From Tricholoma matsutake (taxonomy: Eukaryota > Basidiomycota > Agaricomycetes > Agaricales > Tricholomataceae): DNA of 64,000 bases. The stretch lies in NCBI GenBank assembly GCA_026075535.2, contig AP026540.1:8990001-9054000 (forward strand), in the 5' to 3' direction. Positions 44,362-55,404 of the stretch are shown here, piece by piece. Each line of letters begins with the position of its first letter. Within the stretch, counting starts at the first letter, position 1. The notes beneath the pieces were generated by a model. That model saw only the letters and a list, made by a program, of their open reading frames with translations. It did not search any database and was not told where the DNA came from. A program made the position numbers and the translations under genes.

Positions 44362-47300
44362 TCAGAGATGGTACCTCTTCTTATATGCCATCAGGATCTC
44401 AGGGGCATGCTTTAAGTTCGATTCGGGTTCCCATGTGTTTTCGGAGGTCGGGTAGTCAACCCATTTCACGAGGTAATGGTGTGTCTTGCCGTGCTTCTTG
44501 TGTGCGATGATCACTTCCACTTCGTATTTGTTTTCTCCTTCCACGAGGTTGGGTGGTGGAGTCAGGAAGTTCCGTCCATGAGTGTCATTTTCATGGTATC
44601 ACGTGAGTAAAGCCGCATGGAATACCGGGTGGATCTTCCATCTCAGTGGCAGTTTCAATCGGTATGTTGTTCTCGACAAGGCATCTTCAATCATGAAGGG
44701 CCCTTCTCATTTTGGCACCAGTTTTCTCGTTGGGTAGCCAATCTTCAGGTTCTTGGAGTCAAGCCATACTTGTTCTCCAACCTTGAATGGTTCATATTGC
44801 CCTTTCGTTTGGGCAGCCATAGCCTGTCTGGCTAGTTCGTGTGCGGCAAGAGCTTCCCTTCTCGCAGAGAGGAGCTCTTGGATTCTCTGTTTGGCGGCCA
44901 GCACATTCGTCTTTTCGTAAGGGGTGGGGATAGCGCATGGCTGATATCCCATCATCAAGTAAAATGGCGAATGTTTTACTGCGGAGTGCATCTTCTGGTT
45001 ATGCGCAAATTCTGCTGTTGGGAGATAACACTTTCAATCTTCGGGTTTGTTCGAACAGAACATGCAGAGGTAAACCTCTAGCTCTTGGTTTACTTGCTCC
45101 GTTTCTCCGTCGGTCTGGGGGTGATAGGCGGTGCTCATGGATAGCTTGATTCCGAGCAGTTGTCCGAGTTCTCGGAAGAGTTTGGATGCGAATCGAGGGT
45201 CTCTGTCTGAGATGATTCTTCCGGGGAGTCCAAATCTGGTGTACACATGGCGCAGGTAAAGGTCTGCGGCGCCAAGTGCGTCGATCGTCTTTGCGCAAGG
45301 GATAAAAATTACCCCCTTCGTAAGACCATGGTCTACCATGACCATGATTGAGTCAAATCCGTTTATCACGGGCAAGTCTGTGATAAAATCTGTCGTTACC
45401 AGCTCGAATGGTCTGCTGGCGTCAGATGATATCGGTGTCGGCGGTGTTGGGTGTGTATTCACTTTCATTTGCTGGCATTTTGCGCAGCCTTCGACGTACT
45501 TTTTGATGAAGTTGGCCATTCCTGGCCACCAGTAGTCTCATCGGATCAGTTCGATCATCTGCCATTGTCCAGGGTGTCCTGTCGTGATGCTATCATGGTA
45601 TTTTTGTATGATCACTCAGCGGAGGGTTTCATCCTGTGGCACGTAGCATCTGTCTTTGAAAAAGAGCAGGCTGTCTTCGAATTTCCAGTCCTCCAATGCA
45701 GACTTGATTGGGGGAGTTCCATTGTTTTTCAGGGCTCATAAAGCGTCATTTACGAGGTCGTCCTTCATTATTGCTGAGACCAGGGCTCCCTGGAGCTCAG
45801 TGTCGATCGTTTTGACAAACAGTTCATCAGCGAGGATGGTCTTGTCCTCATTATCGGTGTCTTCTTTGGCTATGTGATCTGCTCTCCTTGATAGGGCATC
45901 AGATTGTACCATCTGTGATCCCGGTACATGTTGTAGCTTCAGGTCGAATTGTGACAGGTAGATGGCCCATCTAGCCTGTCGTCAGTTTAGTTTCTGTGGC
46001 GGACGGAAGTACGTCAGGTTCTTGTGATTGGATAATACCATCACAGGGAACGGCGTCCCCTGTAGGTAGTGTCTCCATGTTTCTAGCGCTCGGATCACTC
46101 CCAATAGTTCTCGGTCGTATATCTCGTAATTTCTTTCCACTTCGTTGAAAGAATGCGAGATGTATCCGCATGGGTGCCAGTCTCCGTTGGTGTCCTGTTG
46201 TCTGAGTACTGTGCCTGTCGCAAATTTTGAGGCATCAGATTCTACCACAAATGGTTTCGTTGCGTCTGGCATCAGCAGTACTGGGGTTTCATTGAATTTC
46301 CTTTTTAGCGCATTGAACGACTGCTGGCAGTTGTTCGTCCATTCGAATTTCTGGTTCTTCTTCGTCAAGTCGTTCAGCGGTCTGGCCAGATCCACAAAGT
46401 GTCCGATGAATCGTCGATAGAAGTTTCCGAATCCTAGGAAGGATCTCACGTCCTTCACTATCCTTGGCGTGGGCCAGTCCTTGATCCCAGCCAGTTTCGT
46501 GTTGTCCATTGCAAGTTCATTGGGTCTGACGATCATGCCCAAGAACTCGACTTCCTGTACACTGAATTTGCACTTCTCTACTTTCAGGTAGAGATTGCAT
46601 TGTCATAGTCGTTCAAGGACCCTTTCGGTCCTTATCCGGTGTTCTTCTTCCATCTTCGAGAAGATCAAGATGTCGTCCATATAGATGACAAGCCATCCTT
46701 CATCTAGCATATCTCGGAAGAGATCGTTCATCATGGCCTGGAATGTTGCCGGTGAGTTGCACAGCCCAAAGAACATCACCATTGGCTCGAATAGCCCTCA
46801 GTTAGTCTTGAATGCTGCCTTCCACTCGTCTCCTTTCTTTATCCATACGTTATGATATCCCCATCAAATATCAAGTTTTGTGAAAAATTTCACTCCCTTC
46901 AGCTTGTCCAAGAGGTCTCCGATCAGTGGCAGGGGGTAGTTGTTCTGGATCGTTCCTTCGTTCAGATAGCGATAGTCTTGGCAAGGTCGTAGAGCGTCGG
47001 AGTCCTTCTTCGACACAAAGAAGAATCGGGATGCCATGGGTGATTTCGATGGTCAGATGTATCCTTTCTCCAGGTTTTCATCTAGAAACTCATTGAGTTT
47101 CTCTTGTTCTTTCGGTGTCAATGGGTAGACTTTGCAATCCTTTGGTACAAAGCCTTCCTTCAGGTCGATTGCGTGATCCCATGGTCTTGATTCCGGGAAT
47201 TGTTCTGATGCGGCCTTCTCGAATACCTGTCTGTACTTCTGGTATTCCGGTGGCAGTAAATCGTCTAGGGTCCATTGGCTAGTCTCCTTTCCCTCCTCTT

Positions 47301-48669
47301 GCTTGTGCGCTAGTTGTTGGGATATGGATGTCTTTGCTCTGATCCATATGTCTGAGTTGAGTAGGTACCATGGGGAGCCCTTGCCTTTCGTGAGCCTGCT
47401 GATCGTGTTCATTTTTTGGATGTATCTGTGTGTCGGCTCTTGATGTTCCTCTGTCAGGGGCAGTTCTATGTCTGGTCCGAATAGGCCAATGACCGGTTCG
47501 CCTCGCACGTATGTGATCAACACCAAGTCATCCTCGATTGTGTCTTGTTTGGGGGTCTGGTTTGTCATCCATATGTCCATGCCTGTGTCTGCCAGTAGTT
47601 CTTCGTTGGGTACCTCTTCGACCTTTACCTGAGGGGGGGTCTCCCTGGGCATAGGTATTTCAGCGTTGATGGTACCATGATCTGGAGTCCTATGATCATG
47701 GGTTGGGGTAGTCTGTTGTCGAGGGTAGTTTATCCTGTTTTGTAGTGTTGTCTTCACGTTCCTTTTGCCGGTGCTTCCCTCCCCTGTGGAGGTTAGCAAT
47801 TCCTTCATCTTTTGCACAATTTGTTGTGCCCTGTCGCATTCTTTGTTTTTGCCCTTTTCCAGTTGTTTCTTCTTCTGGTTTTCTCGGGTCTTGGCAACAG
47901 CACGTCGTGCTGCTTCAAGGCCTCTGGCTTGTTTAGGGGTGTTGCTGCTCCTGGTCTTTGCGATGGCTATCTGGACAGAATTTAGTTCTTTTGCTTTCCT
48001 CTCTGAAAGCCTTTCTCTTGTCTTTGCCATGGCTAGTCGTGCTCGGGCAAGGTTTCTCTCCTTCTCTTCAGAGAGTCTTTTTCTTGTTTTGGCCATGATG
48101 TGTCGAATTTGAGCCATTCTGTCATTTGGCGCCTCCCCTTCAGCATCTACCCTAGGAAGGTTTAGGGTGTTCGGGAGGGCCCGTTCAGCTCTTCTTGTCT
48201 TCTCCAAGATTTGTTTGATCTGAGCCCGTCATTCTTCATCCCAGAACTCAAAGGTTCCCTTCTTCCAATCGATGATCGGGTTTATCTCCTGCAGCCATGG
48301 CAGGCCCAGGATTACTGATTCTTTGCCTAGTCCGGCAACTAGGTATTCTATCGGGTAGCTCCTTCCATTGATGTGGAGTCTTCCTTTCATGCATCTGGTG
48401 ATCGTTCCCTGCTTGTTCAGGGTCCCGTCTACATTCGTGGCCCGGATGGTGTGGCCTAAGGGATACATTCTGATCCCTTCTTGTTCGACGAAGTTTGAGT
48501 CGATAAAGACTCCTCCTGCTCCAGAGTTGAGGAGCGCGTTCGTTGTGACGTCTTTCCCATTGTCTGACTCAGCTACCCGAATAGACAGGTGCATAGATTG
48601 TCTATTCATGGTAGCTAAGAGTACAGACCCTAGGGAGACTACAGCGGTGACTGGCGTCGTATCAGGCCA
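44362..48669 (-). pseudogene. Gypsy-F Pol: protease, RT, RNase H, integrase, chromodomain
   Basis: Single frame. Protease: TNALLNSGAGGVFID (about 48540), with Asn for the catalytic Asp. A Lys/Arg/Glu-rich linker, then [51 protein letters not shown]. RNase [34 protein letters not shown] (Asn for Asp). Integrase: [37 protein letters not shown]. Chromodomain: YEVEVIIAHKKHGKTHHYLVKW (from about 44525). Stops, all TGA: 48229, 47053, 46864, 46798, 46603, 45982, 45736, 45616, 45538, 45034, 44707, 44545; most fall at conserved Arg positions. Confidence 0.93.
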
Positions 48670-48683
48670 CTGTTCTAAAAACC

Positions 48684-49571
48684 GGATTCCTCCATGAGGT
48701 TGAGGGCTTGTTCCTTTTCTTCTTCGTCTAGTTCATCCAGCATCGTGCGGATCTTCTGGTAGGTGTCCACCCCAGTCTTCTTCTGGGTGAAGCAGTTTCA
48801 GTAGGGAGGAGGTGCTGACCCCATCTGAGTGGGGTTCTTTCCATCCCTGTGGTCAGACGATCGGTGTCCCAGTTGGTGGCAGATGAAACACAATCCCTTT
48901 CGGAGGTGTTCCACGCATTCTTGGTTTGTCAGTCGGTTGATGTCGAGAGAGGGCTGTCCTTTCTTCATCATTTCTTTTGTCATCTGGTTTTGCCTGGTCT
49001 TCCCCAGGATTGCCATGGCCCATTTCCATTGGCCTTCATATTTCGAAGCTGCCTTTATCCAGCCTTTGAGCGTGTTGGGCACTGTCTCCATTGTGTGTAC
49101 CCTCTTCAGTAGTTTGGGATGCAGTCTGTCCATGAAGTACTCAATCATGGCTGCATCTTCTGTGATTCCTGTCCTGTCTTTCAGGATGCGGAAGTTCGCC
49201 ACATATTCTTCAAGGTTCCCTGAACCTTGTTTGAGATTCTTAATCTCTGTCTTTGCCGTTCCGGCGTCGTCGATCGGTGAGAAGGCCTCTAGGACCTTCT
49301 GTCGGAAGTCTGCGTATTCACTGAGTCCCTCGGACTGGTGTTGGTTGACGAATGCCTGCGCCCAGGCAGCTGCTGTCCCTCCATTCATGAAGGACAGCGT
49401 GAAGATGATCTTCTTGTCGTTCATGTCATAGACCTGATCATTGATTCGCAAGTACAGGTCTATCTCCTGCAGGAACTTGGCAGTCTTGGTCCACTCTCCT
49501 GAGAAGTCTGTGGGTGATCGGATTCGAATGTCCTTCACGGACATCGTTGGTGCGGTTGCGGGTTCGGACAT
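48684..49571 (-). pseudogene. Gypsy-F Gag
   Basis: ATG at 49571 (MSEPATAPTMSVKDIRI). Retrotransposon Gag core (FLQEIDLYLRINDQVY, AAAWAQAFVNQHQ, YVANFRILKDRTG) and knuckle CFICHQLGHRSSDH. TGA at 48798-48800, then a natural TAG near 48684. Pol is in another frame that overlaps the Gag end, so expression would need ribosomal frameshifting. The frame is also open without an ATG upstream of 49571 back to about 49860 (for example QRWFYGSTDRQRGDFL), so Gag may start further upstream. Confidence 0.88.
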
Positions 49572-49873
49572 CTTGTTATAGAGGTCGTCTGTTTCATCTG
49601 TTAAGAAGTGGGTGGATGTTTCGGGTGGGGGTGTGTGTGGTTGTTCAAAGTCTTCGTCGGTGAGGAAATCTCCTCGTTGTCTGTCGGTTGATCCATAGAA
49701 CCAACGCTGTGCTGGGGTTGAGTAACGGACTAGTCTTCCGTTGTATCGGTACCAAGATGAACCTGACTGTGGTTCTGCTTCTCTTGGTGGTCGGTCTGGG
49801 GTTTGTCTAGACCCAGGTCGCTGTGGTGTGTATCGAGACGTATTGCCTACACCTAGGTAGGTGGGCTAGCAGA

Positions 49874-49887
49874 TAGTTTAGATCTTA
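49874..49887 (-). other. Candidate self-priming site of gypsy-F
   Basis: Directly after the 5' LTR the element strand reads TAAGATCTAAACTA. The 12-nt core AGATCTAAACTA is the exact reverse complement of TAGTTTAGATCT inside both LTRs (50112-50123 and about 42941-42952). This matches the layout of Tf1-type self-priming. Confidence 0.6.
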
Positions 49888-50572
49888 TGTTAAGGGCGAA
49901 GCCTCAACCACTCGATCTAGTCGATGTTGTTTGACGAGGTGCTTCCTCAACAAGTCGTTTGGCACTAGTCTTACTCGGAGCATCCGACGTAAGATGGGTA
50001 GTGCACTCTAGCAGGGCTTCTGCATAGAGTCATTCAGGTTCACGCACTAAGGGGCTTCCTTAGTGGTTTCGAGTAAGTTCACGAGTTGCAAGTTAAGGCT
50101 GTTAATTGCCTAGATCTAAACTAAGGACATCCCTACTACAAGTCGCAGTACTTATACCAGAAGGGAGGTCCTTATCGTCCAATCGGAAAGGTAGATGTGT
50201 ATCAAGTAATAATAGAAACAATAGGCCTCATGCCTTGCATGAGGTGTCTGATGTCACGGAGTGCTGCAGCGCAGCATGTCAGGAAACAATAACAGATAAG
50301 CCTCATGCCTAGCATGAGGCATCTGATGTCACGGACCTTATGTCAGGAGGCTGTCATATCACAGCATGTGTAGGAGTGGGTTTGGGTGCATGGAGTCACC
50401 ATGCGTCAAGGGTGCCTTCCACGGGAAGGGGATCGAATGCATGCAGTCGGCATGCATCGTGTGTGTGTCTGATGTCAAGGACATGCCCTAGGCATGAATC
50501 AAGGGGTGCCTCCTGTCTGGAGGGGATTGTCAGGTGCATTGGGTTCCATGAGTTACAAGGAAAATTGTAACA
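49888..50572 (-). repeat. 5' LTR of gypsy-F
   Basis: 685 bp; similar to the 3' LTR except for CpG-type differences and a few short tandem repeats (GCCTCATGCCT...GCATGAGG blocks). Confidence 0.93.
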
Positions 50573-50680
50573 GCGAGTAGCAGGGCGGCTCTCATCACTC
50601 AGAAAGTTGAGCCATTCAATCTCCATTGCGTCCTTGAGTGTGCCATCGTCATTTAGTGCTGGTGCATCAGAGTCAGGCAT
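50573..50680 (-). pseudogene. hAT-2 transposase N-terminus
   Basis: ATG at 50680: MPDSDAPALNDDGTLKDAM, up to SRPATR, where gypsy-F enters. Joined across F with one target copy the frame continues RPATR-KHKRSD without shift. Confidence 0.8.
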
Positions 50681-51489
50681 GGCATGAAGCGAGAGCAGAA
50701 AAAAATATATTGACTTGGAAAAAATTATTTCCGGCCGAGTACACATCAAGTCAGGGCACATCATATCATATCATATTAATAATGTCAATGTGCCTCTCCC
50801 CCCATGAAAGTTCGGTTCGAACCAGTCCAAACCTGGTTCCCCTGTCTACTCCAAGTCCAGAACCGAGAACCAGAACCGTTCAGTCCAGTGGCCAGACTGA
50901 ACCCAAACTGAACAGAACTGTTGGTTTGGTTCTGTCGGTTCCGGTTCTTTGCATCGGTTTGGGACTGAACTTTGGCAACCCTATTCTCTACAACTTCTTC
51001 GTGGCCGATTTTTTAAATTTGACTTTGTTGTTGAATAAGAGCAGAAATACATCATTTTTTGAGGCCTAGAGAAGCAATAAGAAAGAAATTAAAAATTCCA
51101 GCACGAAGAACTTGTAGCCAGGAAGAAATGAAGTAGACTTTACTAATGACATAAGATACTATTGTGAGTGAGGAAGCCACAAAATGGGTCATGAGGTTGC
51201 CTACTTTTGAGATGCAACAGACACAATAGCGGAGTTCAAATTCAGTGATTGATGCGTCCAAATCATGTAGGGACTACTGTGGATGGACCCAGGTCCATCC
51301 GGGTGAATATCCATGGATGATGTACTAAAGTCCATGGATATGGGTGGATCCATGGATCATCCATGGGTATCCATATGAATACTACTATTTTTTATGCTCT
51401 CAAATGCTCTAATATATGTACCATGGTCTATTAAAATGGTTTAGCAAGGTCAATTACCTGCTGGAGTGCCTTGTTGGCAGTTGGCACTA

Positions 51490-51864
51490 GTGTTGCCATG
51501 AGGGCCTATGTCTTCAAGTCAGACTTTTTTGATTGCTGTATATCTCTGTAAGTACATCATTGTAGAACATAAACTAATTGATGTGGGGTACATATTTATT
51601 GCTGCTATTGACCAATCCAAAAATTACATAAATCACTACATCTTGAGTTATTGACCAACTAAAATTCTGACTTTTTGTATATAAAAAAGTCAGAATTTTA
51701 GTTGGTCAATAACTCAAGATGTAGTAATCCAATTTATGTAATTTTTGGATTGGTCAATAGCAGCAATAAATATGTACCCCACATCAATTAGTTTATGTTC
51801 TACAATGATGTACTTACAAAGATATACAGCAATTAAAAAGTCTGATTTGAAGTCATGGCAGCAC
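51490..51864. mobile_element. Foldback MITE of hAT type, 375 bp
   Basis: Two arms of roughly 180 bp form an almost perfect inverted repeat centred near 51685. TIR GTGTTGCCATG... as in the copy at 27986, flanking octamer GTTGGCAC on both sides. It sits just inside the left end of hAT-3. Confidence 0.88.
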
Positions 51865-52016
51865 TAGTTGGCACACATGATGTTATTTATTATACTGAGT
51901 AAAATTTGTACTTAAGACTGCTTCTTTTAATCAAGAAATGGTTTTACACCAATAAATATTACTTTGAAACCTTCCAAATACATCTGAAATACCATAGGAA
52001 TTTGTACAATTACAAT

Positions 52017-55010
52017 TCAAGTTCTCCAAAACCTGGATTCATCATCTGTCTCTTCTACCTCATCTTCCAACTCAGTCTCATCAACTTCTTTCTGAGGTCC
52101 CACCTGCTCTTCACTTCCCATTTGCTTCTGAACAATCTTAATGGTTTCTGAAAGTCCTGGATAGAGTGGAGTTTTGGCCCAAGATCCAACTGCAACTTGA
52201 GCCTTGAAGGTCTGTGGGCTGGTGTTATGCTGAAGGTGATTGATCTCAAGCCTTCCAACTGAGAATGCACATTCAGCATCCACTGATGATGCTAAAAGAG
52301 TGTCAGAGTAGAAGCAAAAATGAGAATTATTACACTTACCTGGTGCTGAGCAAAAATCAAGCCCCATCCTTGCTAACCAAGGTCGCTGCTCAATGGCTTG
52401 ATGCCAGTACTTCATGATTCCTCCAGCCTCCTTGATAATTGACAGCTGGATGACAGGATCAACCAGATAAGTAGCAATAGTATCTGGATCTTGATTCTCC
52501 TCAGGTTCTGTTGCAACAACCCACTTGGACTTGGCCTGAAAAGCAAATACAGTAAGTCTAAGACTTCGCAGCATAAATTAAATCTCACCTTGCTCCTATG
52601 ATGAGTAGGGGCAGGAGGTAATTCCTCTAAGTTCTCTCCCTTGTATGTTTCATCCCAATGCTCAATAACCATCTTCTTGATATCTCGTATTTGTGCTGCT
52701 GTCCGACCATGGTCTTTAAACCATTTTAGTTTCTTGTCAGGACACATGACTGCATATTGTCAGCATACAAATGCATAAAAAAATACTACACTTGCCAATT
52801 GCAATGATGTACAGTTTGCAGTCCTTCATGAGAGTGTAGTATTTGTTGATTAAGAGTAGAGTAGCTTGTGCAGCAACACAGACAACATTGGGAAGTTCCG
52901 ATTCCTTGTCATCATGGACTAGTGTCATGGACTGCTCAATAGAGTCCAGCATAGGTATGACATCTGCTATAAGTGAGAACCTGAGACTGTGAAAATAGCT
53001 TTGTGGGCCCATCAAAGACCTATTAGAGATAATTAATTGTCTGCATTGTCAAATATCAGACAAGTGACCTCAAGTACTGCACTAAGTGTTTCTGCAAGAT
53101 CCCACTGGTCTTCTGAAAGCCGGTAAGCCTGGAGTTTGTTGATGGCTGCACCTGTGAGCTGTTCAACTGGACTTCTAAAGTAGAGGTGAGCATCTAGGCA
53201 AGTGAGATCTGAATTCCATTGGGTAGGAACCCGGCGATCAAGTGTGTCCTTGTTACCAGACAGATCCTTGTCATTTGTAACAAGTATATCAAACTTCTCC
53301 TTTAGTGTTGAACTGTCATGAACACGCCGTGCAAGGCCAGCAACCTGGGATTTCCTAAATTAAAATTGAATGTTGTGAAATAAATATCCTTACACATGGA
53401 AAAAGTTGCAGTGACATCTTTTTCTCCAAAGGATCAATTGAAATACCCTTTTTCCTCATCATTTCAATTGCCTGGCCACGAGTAGTCTTGACAATGGCAG
53501 TATCATGGATATCTCTACCATCATCAGGCACAGCAGCTGAATCATCCTCAATGCCTTCCTCATGAACAGCAAGTTCATCATCAGAGTCATTATCATCAGC
53601 AATAGCAGCAACTGTATGGGATTTTAAATCCTGAACAGTGATTTACACATCAGATTTTAACATACCATTGGCAGCTTCAGAGTCCTTAACCTTCTTTTTA
53701 GGCTGCTGAAAAAAGAAGGATATAAATATCTGAATGCTTGTTGAGTCAAGAATAGTGTAAAATTTCAGTAACACATACTTTAGCCAAGAGATTAATAATA
53801 TGTGGAAAACAGCATCCATGAGCTGCCGTCCCCCGAAAGGATGGGATAAGTGTTGGAAGATATCTGGCCAATGCATCATTGTTTCCTGCATTGTCCATGC
53901 AAAGTGAAAGTAGCTATAAGAGGCTCAGATTGCATGAAACAAGAGATAAGTTAGTAACAAACAAATTTGTCAAGCCCAAATTGCTGTAGACAGCTGGCAG
54001 TAACCTCAGCAAGATATTGTCCATCATGTTTTTGAGTTAATCTGAGATGGATAATGCATTGAAGCAGCGAATTCTTATAACAAAATTTAGTGCCAACCTT
54101 ATAAATTCCAGTACAGCACAATGAATAACTCCCTCATCAAACCAGACAACAACAAGTCCAAGAAATGATGCAACTATTGGAGCTGTCCACCCATCAAGTA
54201 CAAGATGGATAGTGCTATTGAGAGCCTTCAAATATTACGGTTGAGCAATAATAATACCATACAAATATATAAATGACAGACCATAAAATAATTTCGGACA
54301 TGTTTTGACATCTCAGCATACATAGCTTTAATATCACGAGAAACCGTTTGAGGAGAAGGGATAATCATTCTGGGTCAGAGCATCTCTACCTCTGCCTGGT
54401 AGTCGTCATCCAAAACCAAATTGAAAGGATGATGGTTTTTGGCACATTGTAGAGCAATCAAGGTGCAGTGGCCTGCAGGTGTATATGGCTCACCAGCTGG
54501 TTGAACAGAAACTGCACCAGCAGCAACACCTAGACGCTTATCACAAGACCGTACACCCTCCTGGAGATTCTTCATTCCATGACCAATAGACATGCGAGGA
54601 CAAACATGAAGAGTATGATTAGTGGGGTCCACATTGCATGTGAACACAAAGACCAGCTTTTTGGGCTTCTGATAGTCATCCACCTCACGACGGAGAGTGA
54701 TATTAAAGTGATCATAAACCTTGGAATGCCAGGTAGACTTGGAAGCCTCTGAAAAAGCAAGACAATGTTCATGAGTTCCATCATAGTACTGGCATGAGAA
54801 TTGACATGTACTGATAATCTCACTATCAGATAGGGACCATACCTCAGCATCTGTCTTGCCCACAATAGTCTTTTTCGCAGCATGAGCCTTTACAGGAGAG
54901 ATAAGGACAGCAGGAGTTGTAGAGTCTGTATCTGAGTCCTCAGTAGATGTCTCAGCACTCAATTGAGCACTAGGAACTCTTCTAGCAGCTGGAAAACGTC
55001 CCCAGCGCAT
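52017..55010 (-). pseudogene. hAT-3 transposase, multi-exon
   Basis: ATG at 55010. Exon 1 (55010-54282) holds a Cys/His N-terminus and SPQTVSRDIKAMYAEMSKHV. Later exons give STIHLVLDGWTAP (54225-54098; catalytic Asp), LCMDNAGNNDALARYLP (second Asp), GCCFPHIINLLAK, LPNVVCVAAQATLLLINKYY, and the C-terminal dimerisation block SSVDAECAFSVGRLEINHLQHN (about 52280-52230). At least nine GT-AG introns. Defects: TGA at 54375-54377 where Arg fits, Cys for Arg in DAECAF, and a one-base frameshift near 53000 after FDGPTKLF. The tail is acidic (EVEETDDESRF). Confidence 0.85.
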
Positions 55011-55404
55011 TGTTTAGCACTACAGAGGGAAGTGATGGGGGGAAACAACCACAAAACGGCTGCCAGATGTCGTTCAACAGCTTTGGATAGCCTTGATAAG
55101 CGGAGTTTGAATATCTATATTTAAGGTGTACCATGTAAACGGGTAAACCCTGAGTATATTTTGTCATACCAAAACCCATGAACACCGTATCTCTACGGCC
55201 CAGGTACAGGTGCCGTGTTTATCACAAGGTTACCAACAGAATTCATGCATTTGAATTTTGCTCAAACCCTGCAGTTACCCCACACTGCACAGTTTTTGAG
55301 CAGCACCATTTATTATAGTATAGACTGTATATACTATGTACAATACATATATACTTATAATAAATCAACTAGAACAAAACAAACTAGACTGTTACTAGAG
55401 TGAA

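Larger units (their letters stand above)
42718..50572 (-). mobile_element. Gypsy-F, chromodomain Ty3/gypsy with a third ORF
   Basis: LTRs 42718-43387 (3') and 49888-50572 (5'). The flanking pentamers, GCAAG (42713-42717) and GCGAG (50573-50577), differ only by CpG to CpA. Order on the element strand: LTR, gag, pol, ORF3, polypurine tract, LTR. Pol is one 4.2-kb frame free of indels but with 12 TGA codons. It sits in the first coding exon of hAT-2. Confidence 0.95.
41383..50983 (-). mobile_element. hAT-2 transposon with gypsy-F nested inside
   Basis: Exact 8-bp duplications TTCTCTAC (41375-41382, 50984-50991). TIRs: TAGGGTGGCCGAAGTTCAG left and, inverted, TAGGGTTGCCAAAGTTCAG right; one difference is CG versus CA. 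Both subterminal zones (41395-41540, 50800-50970) are packed with GTTCAG/GAACTG/GAACCGG motifs. Without gypsy-F it is about 1.75 kb and encodes only the ends of a hAT transposase, so it is an internally deleted derivative. Confidence 0.93.

Noticed and set aside
47745..48112. Plus-strand Cys/Phe-rich ORFs opposite gypsy-F pol
   Set aside because: Antisense of the Lys/Arg/Glu repeats of the Pol linker; no independent support.
504..49571. UGA reassigned to Arg or Trp, because so many frames are open except for TGA
   Set aside because: No known code reads UGA as Arg; the Sro7-like gene ends in TGA after its natural C-terminus and has no internal TGA; LTRs, TIRs and target duplications show the same CpG changes outside coding DNA, so mutation explains the pattern.
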